A stretch of DNA of 17,034 bases from an uncultured Actinomycetes bacterium (GTDB taxonomy: Bacteria; Actinomycetota; Actinomycetes; S36-B12; UBA5976), in contig CAJBBC010000030.1 of NCBI GenBank assembly GCA_903951185.1, positions 1-17,034 on the forward strand, in the 5' to 3' direction. Below, one piece after another: positions 8,346-15,378 of the stretch. A program made the position numbers and the translations under genes. The notes under the pieces are model-generated. The model was given only the letters and a program-made list of their open reading frames with translations, did no database searches and was not told the DNA's origin. Position 1 is the stretch's first letter; the number at the start of each line of letters is the position of its first letter.

Positions 8346-8993
8346 CTAACTTGTCCGAATGACTCGACTTACTGCGCTCACCGAATTTTCGCGATGTAAA
8401 TTTTGTAATTCAACAGTTTTTTCAATGTCGCGAGCACGCAACGCAGCCATCATTTCGCGATGTTCAGTGTTCATATGCTGCAAATTATTGGCCGACGCGA
8501 AGTAAACCCCTCGATAGGCATCAGTTGCATCCCACAAAGTACGAATCATGCGAATTAGCCTAGGCATATTGCAAGCCTCAAATATTGCAAAATGAAATCG
8601 ACGATTCATCTCAGTAACACCCGAAATAGATTTCTGACTCGTTGATTGCTCTACTTTTTCCAAGATATTTTCAATGTAATCAAGATCGTCATCAGTTAAC
8701 AATGGAACTGCTGCTCGCAGAGCTTCATCCTCAAGTAATGCGCGAATTCGATAAACCTCTTTTAGATCTTCAACCGATAAGTCTGCTACAAAATATCCGC
8801 GGTTTGGAAAGTGGACGACTTGTCCTTCGCCTTCAAGGACTCGGAGTGCTTCGCGAATTGGCACACGACTAACCCCCAGCGTTGCGGACAAAGTTTCTTG
8901 AACAATTTGCTGACCCGGTCCTAGTTGGCCAGTGCCAATTAACTCACGTAATGCAGCGAGCACTGACTCTTGCGAAGAAACTGTGCCGCTCAA
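8346..8993 (-). CDS. GntR-family transcriptional regulator, FCD (FadR) subfamily
   Basis: Probable ligand-responsive DNA-binding regulator of the adjacent CoA-transferase/urease-like locus. The 215-residue product has an N-terminal winged helix-turn-helix (about 8-72, with LSATLGVSRVPIREALRVLE as core) and an all-helical C-terminal FCD domain. Histidines 134, 178 and 200 fall where FCD proteins often bind a metal ion, which commonly contacts a carboxylate ligand; the residue usually Asp four positions before the first His is Asn130 here. The start is TTG, sharing TTGA with the stop codon of the CoA-transferase gene; GGTGA lies 8 nt upstream. That 4-bp overlap means the regulator is translated from the same mRNA and probably autoregulates. 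The effector cannot be read from sequence. Confidence 0.9.
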   Translation of the reverse strand: MSGTVSSQESVLAALRELIGTGQLGPGQQIVQETLSATLGVSRVPIREALRVLEGEGQVVHFPNRGYFVADLSVEDLKEVYRIRALLEDEALRAAVPLLTDDDLDYIENILEKVEQSTSQKSISGVTEMNRRFHFAIFEACNMPRLIRMIRTLWDATDAYRGVYFASANNLQHMNTEHREMMAALRARDIEKTVELQNLHRENSVSAVSRVIRTS

Positions 8994-10105
8994 AACTGTT
9001 CACCAATTTCTGGTGGAGCGCTTCGATACTCAACTGGAGTTTTAGAGAAAGTGATTGGATTGGCAACTTGTTTGCGCACTTCACCGTTTTGTTGAATCTC
9101 AACGATCGGTGCTAGCTCCATAGCTTGGGCAAGTGCGAACGCCTCAGCCATATCGTTAATTGGTCCACTTGGTACACCAGCGTTATTTAGTGTTTTCCAC
9201 CAATGATCAGCGCCGTGTTTACTTAACTTCTCAATCAGAATCCCATTTAGCGCTGTTCGATTAGCAACTCGATTTGGGTTGGTATTAAATCTTGGATCAT
9301 CAATTAATTCTGGACAACCTAACTCAGCACAAAGTTTTCCAAACTGATTCTCGTTACCAACTGCCAGAACTATTTGACGATCAGCAGTTGGGTAAACCTC
9401 ATATGGACTAATTGACGGATGTGCATTACCAAGAGACTTTGGGATTACGCCACCAGATACAAAACCACTGGCTTGATTAACTAGCGCGGACAAAGTAGAG
9501 CTAAGTAAGTTCACGGCAACTTCTTGTCCTTCACCTGTTTCATTTCGGTGATTTAATGCGGCAAGTATTCCGATCGTTGCGTGTAATCCCGTTATTACAT
9601 CGACAAGTGCAACACCAACTTTTGAAGGCTCGTTTTCATTGGAGCCAGTAATACTCATTAGTCCACCCATGGCCTGGACAAGTAAGTCGTAGCCAGGAAT
9701 TGCTGCTCCAGCTTTTGAACCAAAGCCAGATATTGAGCAGTAGACCACGTTTGGGTTGTGCGCTTTCACAGCATCGTAATCAAGACCAAGTTTTTTGGCG
9801 ATTGACTGTGGAAAATTCTGCACAACCACATCAGCTTGTTTGATCAACTGAGCGGCCTGCGCTAATCCTGCTGAAGTTGTTAAATCAATTTCAACTGAAG
9901 ACTTATTTCGGTTAACAGCCTCGAAGTAAGTTGCCCGACCAGCTGAATCATGTGGCGGTACCCAGTGCCGAGTATCATCGCCAGTTTCTGGTCGCTCAAC
10001 TTTAATAACTTTTGCGCCCATATCGCCAAGGAGCATAGTTGCGTACGGGCCGGCTAAAACTCGAGTGAAATCAGCAACAACTAAACCTGAAAGTGCACCA
10101 GCCAT
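8990..10105 (-). CDS. CaiB/BaiF family class III CoA-transferase
   Basis: Family III CoA-transferases move CoA between carboxylic acids (formyl/oxalate, carnitine, succinate/itaconate and others). The 371-residue protein begins with the characteristic GLVVADFTRVLAGPYATMLL segment followed by GDMGAKVIKVERP. It has NRNKSSVEIDL and PGYDLLVQAMGGLM with Asp140 aligned to the catalytic aspartate that forms the acyl anhydride. It is slightly shorter than formyl-CoA transferases. The actual acid is unknown. The ATG has no Shine-Dalgarno sequence; a -10-like TACAAT ends 6 nt upstream, which suggests a leaderless mRNA. It overlaps gntR by 4 bp and is divergent from the urease-like genes, with which it probably shares regulation. 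Confidence 0.92.
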   Translation of the reverse strand: MAGALSGLVVADFTRVLAGPYATMLLGDMGAKVIKVERPETGDDTRHWVPPHDSAGRATYFEAVNRNKSSVEIDLTTSAGLAQAAQLIKQADVVVQNFPQSIAKKLGLDYDAVKAHNPNVVYCSISGFGSKAGAAIPGYDLLVQAMGGLMSITGSNENEPSKVGVALVDVITGLHATIGILAALNHRNETGEGQEVAVNLLSSTLSALVNQASGFVSGGVIPKSLGNAHPSISPYEVYPTADRQIVLAVGNENQFGKLCAELGCPELIDDPRFNTNPNRVANRTALNGILIEKLSKHGADHWWKTLNNAGVPSGPINDMAEAFALAQAMELAPIVEIQQNGEVRKQVANPITFSKTPVEYRSAPPEIGEQF

Positions 10106-10111
10106 AACGCA

Positions 10112-10117
10112 ATTGTA
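10112..10117 (-). promoter_or_regulatory. Putative -10 element of the CoA-transferase promoter
   Basis: On the minus strand TACAAT (one mismatch to TATAAT) is followed by 6 nt and then the ATG at 10105. There is no ribosome binding site, so transcription would start at or next to the start codon, giving a leaderless message. The nearby CCAATTGG (10134-10141) overlaps where the -35 region would be. A third CCAATT half-copy sits at 10119-10124, immediately upstream of this element. Confidence 0.5.
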
Positions 10118-10133
10118 TCCAATTACACTTTTG

Positions 10134-10141
10134 CCAATTGG
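10134..10141. promoter_or_regulatory. CCAATTGG palindrome, candidate operator (CoA-transferase side)
   Basis: A perfect 8-bp palindrome, in context GCCAATTGG, centred 32.5 bp upstream of the CoA-transferase start codon. The same 9-base string recurs at 10259-10267 upstream of the divergent urease-like operon. ATTGG/CCAAT half-sites resemble those used by some FadR/PdhR-type GntR regulators, and such a regulator is encoded in this locus. Binding here would cover the -35 region. Operator function is inference. Confidence 0.45.
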
Positions 10142-10232
10142 AATAGTAATTTCCCGCTTTGGAGAGATAAACCAAGTAATTAAAGGTAAATCAGAAACTA
10201 AAGTACGTAGGAAATGACTTTCTAATTATCTG

Positions 10233-10244
10233 CATATAGATATG
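10233..10244. promoter_or_regulatory. Short AT-rich inverted repeat CATAT-AG-ATATG
   Basis: A 5-bp perfect inverted repeat with a 2-nt spacer in the divergent intergenic region, between the two CCAATTGG copies and about 50 bp upstream of the urease-like fusion gene. It may be a second regulator site or part of a promoter. In AT-rich DNA such short dyads also arise by chance. Confidence 0.2.
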
Positions 10245-10259
10245 TACGAGGCTGGGTGG

Positions 10260-10267
10260 CCAATTGG
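10260..10267. promoter_or_regulatory. CCAATTGG palindrome, candidate operator (urease-like operon side)
   Basis: The second copy of the palindrome at 10134-10141, in context GGCCAATTGGTC, which is a near-palindrome of 12 bp with one mismatched pair. Its centre is 29.5 bp upstream of the GTG start of the gamma-beta fusion, mirroring the other copy. The two centres are 126 bp apart, about 12 helical turns, so both would face the same side of the DNA. Together they suggest co-regulation of the divergent operons by the GntR protein. Confidence 0.45.
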
Positions 10268-10292
10268 TCTGTAGATAGTTCAGAATCGTCAT

Positions 10293-10982
10293 GTGGACTT
10301 AACTCCGAGTGAACAAGATCGCTTATTGCTATTTACAGCTGGGCAGTTGGCACAAACTCGATTAACTCGCGGATTGAAATTAAATAAACCTGAAGCAATT
10401 GCCTTAATCAGCAATGCAGTTGTCGAAGCTGCGCGAGCGGGCGCAACCCATAGTCAGGCAATTGAAGCTGGCCAAAGTTCAATTAAACATTCGGATTTGA
10501 TGCCAGGTATTGCCCCGCTTCTAACTGGAATTGCAATTGAAGCAGTATTCGATGACGGACGACGATTAGTAGTAATTAATTTTCCTCAATCTGAAATTTC
10601 TGAAGACGAATATGCTGGCCAAGTTATACGACTGGAGAATTTTCAAAGTTCAAGTACTGCGAAGATTTCTAAAGTTAGAGTTAAAAACGAATCAAATATT
10701 GCAATCTCAGTAACTTCACATATGCATTTTTTGGAAATTAACCCGAAACTTAAATTTAACCGTGAACTTGCGTATGGGATGCGGGCAAATATTCCATCTG
10801 GCACACACGTTGATTTTCCACCAAATCAAATAATTGAAGTCGAGTTAATTCCAATTCAAGGTGATCGAATCCTTATTGGTTTTGCTGGAATAGTAGATGG
10901 TGCGCTAGATGCACCCGGTATGCGTGAAAAAGCAATGCAGCGAATTATTGAATTTGGTTATTTAACAGGTGAACCTTCATGA
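10293..10982 (+). CDS. ureAB: Urease-type gamma-beta fusion subunit (divergent)
   Basis: Structural partner of the urease-type alpha subunit encoded next. The 229-residue protein fuses a gamma domain (about 1-100: MDLTPSEQDRLLLFTAGQLA, LNKPEAIALIS, and IAIEAVFDDGRRLVVI near 80-95) to a beta domain (about 108-229). The beta part keeps the SHMHFLEINP (142-151) and AYGMRANIPSGT (160-171) regions. The nearly invariant GDRPxQVGSH stretch before them reads ESNIAISVTSH, and gamma RDGK reads RAGA. Gamma-beta fusions are known in Helicobacter UreA and in some actinobacteria, and the C-terminal tail resembles theirs. The start must be GTG 10293 because an in-frame stop lies at 10272; no Shine-Dalgarno is visible. 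It overlaps the alpha gene by 4 bp (ATGA). Confidence 0.9.
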   Translation: MDLTPSEQDRLLLFTAGQLAQTRLTRGLKLNKPEAIALISNAVVEAARAGATHSQAIEAGQSSIKHSDLMPGIAPLLTGIAIEAVFDDGRRLVVINFPQSEISEDEYAGQVIRLENFQSSSTAKISKVRVKNESNIAISVTSHMHFLEINPKLKFNRELAYGMRANIPSGTHVDFPPNQIIEVELIPIQGDRILIGFAGIVDGALDAPGMREKAMQRIIEFGYLTGEPS

Positions 10983-12670
10983 CCCCAGAAGAATTAAGAA
11001 TTGCGCAAGAGGATATTTCGGTCCATGGCGCCAGAGTTGGTGATTTTGTTCGACTGGGCGATACCCAATTAGTTATTCGAGTTGAAGGTGACGACCGACA
11101 ATTTGGTAGTGAATTGCAGATGGGTTTTGGTAAAAGTGCTCGCGATGGAATGGGACTTAAGTCAGTTACCACTGCAGAATCTTGTGATTTAGTAATTACA
11201 AATGCTTTACTTATCGATGCAATCCAAGGCATCAAAGTAACGTCCATCGGTATCCGAAATGGTCGAATTAGTGCCATTGGTCGAGCTGGAAATCCAGACA
11301 CTATGGATGACATAGATGTTGTAGTTGGCTCCGGCACAGTACTAATACCTGGAGAAGGCTTAATAGTTACCGCAGGTGGCATCGATACCCATGTGCACGC
11401 ACTTTCACCAAGAGTTTGTGACGCTGCTTTATCCAGTGGCGTCACCACGATAATCGCTCAAGAATTTGGTCCATTTTGGGGTGTGGGTGTCAGTTCGGAG
11501 TGGGCACTTAAGCACGGTCATGAAATGTTTAGCGCTTGGCCACTTAATGTCGGAATACTTGGTCGAGCTTCAGCAAGTACTACTTCGCCACTTGAAGAAG
11601 CACTGGCTGGCGGTGTTTGTGGTTTTAAGATTCACGAGGACACAAGCGCACATCCACGCACAATTGATACAGCTTTAACTTTTGCCGATCAACATGATGT
11701 TGCAGTTGCTTTACATACTGATGGTTTAAATGAAATGCAAGATGTCATTGGAACCTTAAGTGCGATCGATGGTCGAGCTGTTCATGCATTCCATGTTGAA
11801 GGCTGTGGAGGTGGACATGCACCTGATGTATTAAGACTTGCTGGTCGAGAAAATATCCTTGCCTCCTCAACAAATCCAACATTGGCTTATGGTATTAATG
11901 CAGCCGATGAACATGTGGCCATGATTATTTCAGCGCATGGAATGAATTCAGATCTACCTAGTGATGTTGCCCTGGCAAAACAAAGAGTGCGAAATGCAAC
12001 TATGGCCGCTGAAAATCGACTACATGATTTAGGTGTTATCCCAGTTACTTCTTCAGATGCATTAGGTATGGGCCGGGCAGATGACACTTGGCGTAAAACT
12101 TTTGCGATGGCAAGTATGTTTGCTGACCAAGCAGTGCTTGATGGTTCTGTTGCCGCAAGCCAAGTGGCAACTTCAAATGAGCGAGTACTTAGACATATTG
12201 CAAAGATAACGACTAACCCGGCATTAGTGCACGGGCTATCGCATGAAGTTGGTTCAGTTCAAGTTGGCCTAATGGCTGATTTAGTGCTTTGGAAATATGC
12301 AGATTTTGCCTCAAAACCAAATATGGTGATCAAGTTTGGAATACCGGCTTGGGGTGTTTCGGGTGATCCAGGCGCCACTGTAAATGATGCGCAGCCACTT
12401 GTTATTGGTCCACAATTTGGCGCTTATGGAGTGACTGCAGCTGACTTAGGAGTTCAATTCACAAATAGTTCAGCTGCGCTTACGTTGAGTAGGCGCAAGT
12501 GTGTTCCAGTTAAAAACACTCGGACTGTTCGAAGTAGTCACATGGTTCGCCATGGTGTTTTAGGCGAAGTTCAGGTTAGCCCGTCCGGCGAAACCGTAAC
12601 TTTCAATGGACAGCCAATAACAAGTCAACCGATTTCCCAAGCGACTTTAACTAGACGTTTCTTGATCTAA
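10979..12670 (+). CDS. ureC: Urease-type alpha subunit, nickel amidohydrolase (divergent)
   Basis: Catalytic subunit; classical ureases hydrolyse urea to ammonia and carbamate in the cytoplasm. The 563-residue protein aligns end to end with urease alpha. The N-terminal GARVGDFVRLGDTQL and GKSARDGMG are present. Nickel ligands are kept: His138/His140 (GGIDTHVH), carbamylated Lys217 (GFKIHED), His246 (ALHTDGLNE), His272 (FHVEGCGGGHAPD) and Asp360 (TSSDALGMGR). Catalytic His219, His320 and Arg336 also remain. The flap cysteine beside His320 is Ala319, and the family stretch GGGTGPAAGTxATTCTPG is replaced by AQEFGPFWGVGVSSEW (160-175). These changes line the substrate pocket, so urea may not be the substrate. 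No ureD/E/F/G genes follow; maturation genes would have to lie elsewhere. Membership in the urease alpha family is certain, the substrate is not. Confidence 0.9.
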   Translation: MTPEELRIAQEDISVHGARVGDFVRLGDTQLVIRVEGDDRQFGSELQMGFGKSARDGMGLKSVTTAESCDLVITNALLIDAIQGIKVTSIGIRNGRISAIGRAGNPDTMDDIDVVVGSGTVLIPGEGLIVTAGGIDTHVHALSPRVCDAALSSGVTTIIAQEFGPFWGVGVSSEWALKHGHEMFSAWPLNVGILGRASASTTSPLEEALAGGVCGFKIHEDTSAHPRTIDTALTFADQHDVAVALHTDGLNEMQDVIGTLSAIDGRAVHAFHVEGCGGGHAPDVLRLAGRENILASSTNPTLAYGINAADEHVAMIISAHGMNSDLPSDVALAKQRVRNATMAAENRLHDLGVIPVTSSDALGMGRADDTWRKTFAMASMFADQAVLDGSVAASQVATSNERVLRHIAKITTNPALVHGLSHEVGSVQVGLMADLVLWKYADFASKPNMVIKFGIPAWGVSGDPGATVNDAQPLVIGPQFGAYGVTAADLGVQFTNSSAALTLSRRKCVPVKNTRTVRSSHMVRHGVLGEVQVSPSGETVTFNGQPITSQPISQATLTRRFLI

Positions 12671-12710
12671 TTGAAGTTCATTTCAGACTTAGCTACGCAC
12701 CTACCTGCCG

Positions 12711-12739
12711 ATGAAATTTCTGGCAAAGAGGTTTAACCT
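12711..12739 (+). promoter_or_regulatory. Possible promoter directly in front of the DadA-like gene
   Basis: ATGAAA (12711-12716, 4 of 6 matches to TTGACA) is followed after 17 nt by TAACCT (12734-12739, TANNNT type), and the ATG begins 6 nt later. That spacing fits an actinobacterial leaderless promoter. The alternative is translation from the upstream AGAGG, which is 14 nt away and too distant to be good. The gene could also simply be co-transcribed with ureC, 75 bp upstream. Confidence 0.3.
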
Positions 12740-12745
12740 TAAGTT

Positions 12746-13984
12746 ATGAATCAACCGGCAGTAACTGTAATCGGCGGCGGCGTAATTGGGCTTGCCACTG
12801 CATACCAAATTGCACTGGATGGAACAAAAGTAACTTTAGTTGATTCTGGCGAACCACGGTTTGGAACCTCTAACCAAAATGCTGGTTGGGTTGCACCTTC
12901 GCATGTGATTCCATTTGCGGCGCCGGGTATGGTTTCAATGGGTGTTGAACAATTACTAAAACGCACAGGCGCATTTGGATTTTCACCAACAGCTGGTCCA
13001 CTGCTGGCATCATGGACAATGAAGTTTATGCGCTCATGCACAGAAGAACATGTGAATAATTCAGTTCCTGCGTTAACTGAATTACTTAATAACAGTATTG
13101 CTGGCTTTGAGAAACTTATTGCGAATGAAGGTTTAAAGCGAGCGCCAGAAGCTCTTTGGTACATCTTCTCTAGTGACAAAGCCGCAGAGCATGCGCATCA
13201 TGAAGTCGAGTTAATGACTCGATACGGAATTGGTGTTCGTGAAATTGACATCAACGAAGCTCGAACTAAAGAACCAATTTTGAAAGATACTGCTAAAGCT
13301 GTTGTTGAATTTGATGCAGATTTTGGAATTGATCCAAAATCCACTGTTGAGATTTTAACTCGCTTATGTATTCAAAATGGTGTGACAATTCGTACTGATG
13401 AAACTGTGGCACGGGTCGCAGCTACAAGAAATGATGTCTCAATTGCAACAAATAAAGATTCTTGGACTAGTGAATATTTAGTTATTGCTGCTGGTGTTTG
13501 GTCACGCGAGCTGGCTAAATCCCTTGGGGCAAACTTGCCGATAATGCCGGCTAAAGGTCACTCAATAACTATTCCAGGCCTGGCTAATCAACCAATGCGA
13601 CCTTTCTTGCTAGCCGAACAACGTATTGCTGGAAACGCTTTGGATTGGGGTTTACGGTTAAGCACCGGTTACACACTGACTTCACCAAAAGATCGAAATG
13701 TAGATATGAAAGCAGTTTCAAAACTTGTAGATACTGCCAGTAAAGTTCTTGACATTCCAAATAGCACTGTGAATGTAAACCCGTGGACTGGATTACGTCC
13801 ATCAAGTCCAGATGGTTTGCCGTACATTGGTCCGTTAAGTAACGCGCCAAGAGTCATTATGGCAACTGGGCACGGCATGCTTGGCACCATGATGGCAATG
13901 GGTACCGCGGTTTTAGTGGCTGATCAAATTGCGGGTCGTAGTACATCGCGCGAAACTCTAAAGTTTTCACCTTCGCGGCCATAA
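12746..13984 (+). CDS. FAD-dependent D-amino acid dehydrogenase/oxidase (DadA-like)
   Basis: Probable flavoenzyme oxidising a (D-)amino acid or secondary amine to the imino acid. The 412-residue protein has an N-terminal dinucleotide-binding motif GGGVIG (10-15), then NQNAGWVAPSHVIPFAAPG, the segment where DadA proteins contact FAD. The C-terminal DAO-fold signature TGLRPSSPDGLPYIGP (348-363) and a flavin-binding ATGHGMLGTMMAMGTA (373-388) follow. Length fits the DadA small-subunit family. No signal peptide or membrane segment is evident, so it acts in the cytoplasm or at the inner membrane face. It follows the urease-like genes on the same strand and converges with lysE at a 3-bp gap. The precise substrate is not determinable; glycine or sarcosine oxidase-like roles are alternatives. 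Confidence 0.85.
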   Translation: MNQPAVTVIGGGVIGLATAYQIALDGTKVTLVDSGEPRFGTSNQNAGWVAPSHVIPFAAPGMVSMGVEQLLKRTGAFGFSPTAGPLLASWTMKFMRSCTEEHVNNSVPALTELLNNSIAGFEKLIANEGLKRAPEALWYIFSSDKAAEHAHHEVELMTRYGIGVREIDINEARTKEPILKDTAKAVVEFDADFGIDPKSTVEILTRLCIQNGVTIRTDETVARVAATRNDVSIATNKDSWTSEYLVIAAGVWSRELAKSLGANLPIMPAKGHSITIPGLANQPMRPFLLAEQRIAGNALDWGLRLSTGYTLTSPKDRNVDMKAVSKLVDTASKVLDIPNSTVNVNPWTGLRPSSPDGLPYIGPLSNAPRVIMATGHGMLGTMMAMGTAVLVADQIAGRSTSRETLKFSPSRP

Positions 13985-13987
13985 ATA

Positions 13988-14656
13988 CTAACTAAATTGC
14001 GCCCCTACTAGCGGGACAATAACAAGTACACCAAGTAATAACATAACTACACCGCCCATAGTACGAAGGGCAACAAGACGACTTTGCGAATTAGCGAACC
14101 AATCTCGGCTACCACCAACTACTACAGCCCACATGCCATCCAGTAAAAATGCCAGTGCAGCAAAAATAACGCCAAACCAGATCATTTGAATTGTGATTGA
14201 ACCTACTGATGCATCAACAAACTGTGGGAATATTGCGCTGAAAAAAACTAATGCTTTTGGATTAAGTACGCCGACCATAAAGCCTTGTTTAACGACTTGG
14301 GGCTTAGCTGGCTTTAGTTCATTAATTGCAACCATATCTGCGGCATGTAAGCGACGATGTTTAAGTGCATCGATACCCAAATAAATAAGGTACAAACCAC
14401 CAAGTACTTGAACAAAAATAAGCAATAACTCAGAGCGCTGCAATAGCGGTCCAAGCCCAACCGCAATTACTAGCGAAAGGATAAGCATGCCCATTGAGTT
14501 GCCTAATACGGTAAGAATTGCGGTACCCCTGCCCCAAGCAACAGCGCGGGCTATCGTGAACATCACACTTGGGCCGGGCGCCAACATGATGGCAACACTG
14601 GCGTAAATGAATTCAGCTAAGTTTGCGCCAGTAATCATGTCCATAATTCTATGCAT
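13988..14656 (-). CDS. LysE/RhtB family amino acid exporter
   Basis: Membrane exporter of amino acids (lysine, homoserine/threonine, leucine and others in characterised members). The 222-residue protein is almost wholly hydrophobic, with about six predicted membrane segments. It carries the family signature IMLAPGPSVMFTIARAVAWGRG near the N-terminus and GVLNPKALVFFSAIFPQF in the middle. The outermost ATG is 14656, but no start has a Shine-Dalgarno. ATGs at 14644 and 14638 are also possible, and 14638 is attractive because TAGAAT ends 7 nt upstream and the resulting N-terminus matches the usual length before the APGP motif. It converges on the DadA-like gene, leaving 3 bp between stop codons. 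The substrate is unknown. Confidence 0.88.
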   Translation of the reverse strand: MHRIMDMITGANLAEFIYASVAIMLAPGPSVMFTIARAVAWGRGTAILTVLGNSMGMLILSLVIAVGLGPLLQRSELLLIFVQVLGGLYLIYLGIDALKHRRLHAADMVAINELKPAKPQVVKQGFMVGVLNPKALVFFSAIFPQFVDASVGSITIQMIWFGVIFAALAFLLDGMWAVVVGGSRDWFANSQSRLVALRTMGGVVMLLLGVLVIVPLVGAQFS

Positions 14657-14760
14657 TCAAATGACTGTCTTCGAATAAATGCATTAGAACATATGCTTTC
14701 AACCCGCAGCGACTACCAGAAAACTCCAACTTCTCCTATGCTCAGGTGAGCGGGAGATTT

Positions 14761-15378
14761 GTGAAATTGCGAAATCAGAAAATAACAAAATATATTCTGG
14801 CTATTGTGGTCAGCAACTTACTTGCGCTGAGCATGTTATTTGCAGTTCCGCACTCAGCTCAAGCATCTGTTACGAATATAAATATTTGCGCAAACAGAGC
14901 CACTGGCGCGCAGCGTTCAATTCATAAAGGTATCTGTTTACCCAGCGAATTTACGATCGGAATTGGACCACTTACACCTGGAAATATTAGACCTAAGCAA
15001 ATGAATGCTATTTTGACTAACCGCATCAAACTTGCCCAAGTAGTCGCGAAGAAATCCGGACACACACTAAATATCACAAGTGGTTGGCGTGCCCTGGAAT
15101 ACCAACAAAAACTTTTTGATAATGCGGTAATAAAAAATGGATCTGAAGCAGAAGCAAGTAAATGGGTTTTGCCGCCAGAATTTTCTATGCACCCGTGGGG
15201 TCTTGCCGTCGATATCAATTACGGTGCTGGCAAAAAAGAGGGTGCAGTTTGGTTGGAAGCTAACGGATATCGATTTGGGTTATGTCGCAGATATGAAAAT
15301 GAATGGTGGCATTTTGAGCCGCTAGTAGCGCCAGGTACACAATGTCCCGCGCTTGAAGAATATCCAGTCGCTAAATAG
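14761..15378 (+). CDS. Secreted VanY-type D-alanyl-D-alanine carboxypeptidase
   Basis: Zinc peptidase of the LAS (M15B) family that removes the terminal D-Ala from peptidoglycan stem peptides outside the membrane. From the chosen start it has 205 residues. There is a basic N-terminus, a hydrophobic segment and a likely signal peptidase site AQA-S after residue 35. The conserved SGWRALEYQQ (about 107-116) is followed by SMHPWGLAVD with zinc ligands His144 and Asp151, and ENEWWHFEP with catalytic Glu181 and zinc ligand His184. Cysteines at 43, 59, 175 and 195 may form disulfides. An earlier GTG at 14746 is in frame; I chose GTG 14761 because GGGAG stands 4 nt before it and 14746 has none. It is not evidence of vancomycin resistance; no vanHAX genes are nearby. 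Confidence 0.88.
   Translation: MKLRNQKITKYILAIVVSNLLALSMLFAVPHSAQASVTNINICANRATGAQRSIHKGICLPSEFTIGIGPLTPGNIRPKQMNAILTNRIKLAQVVAKKSGHTLNITSGWRALEYQQKLFDNAVIKNGSEAEASKWVLPPEFSMHPWGLAVDINYGAGKKEGAVWLEANGYRFGLCRRYENEWWHFEPLVAPGTQCPALEEYPVAK

Noticed and set aside
10106..10292. Possible guanidine (ykkC) riboswitch in front of the urease-like operon
   Set aside because: An ACGAG and GGGTGG stretch looked suggestive, but the conserved core and stems of that class could not be found, and an operator explanation fits better.
10945..11448. Long minus-strand open frame opposite ureC
   Set aside because: It is fully antisense to conserved urease coding sequence, with Ser/Pro-rich composition and no recognisable domain; a codon-bias shadow.
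10979..12670. A dihydroorotase or hydantoinase rather than a urease-type alpha subunit
   Set aside because: The N-terminal urease alpha domain, the KIHED lysine motif, the GGGHAPD motif and the overlapping gamma-beta partner are all specific to the urease family.
14761..15378. Vancomycin resistance determinant
   Set aside because: VanY-type carboxypeptidases are common housekeeping cell-wall enzymes; no vanH, vanA or vanX homologue or two-component system is near.
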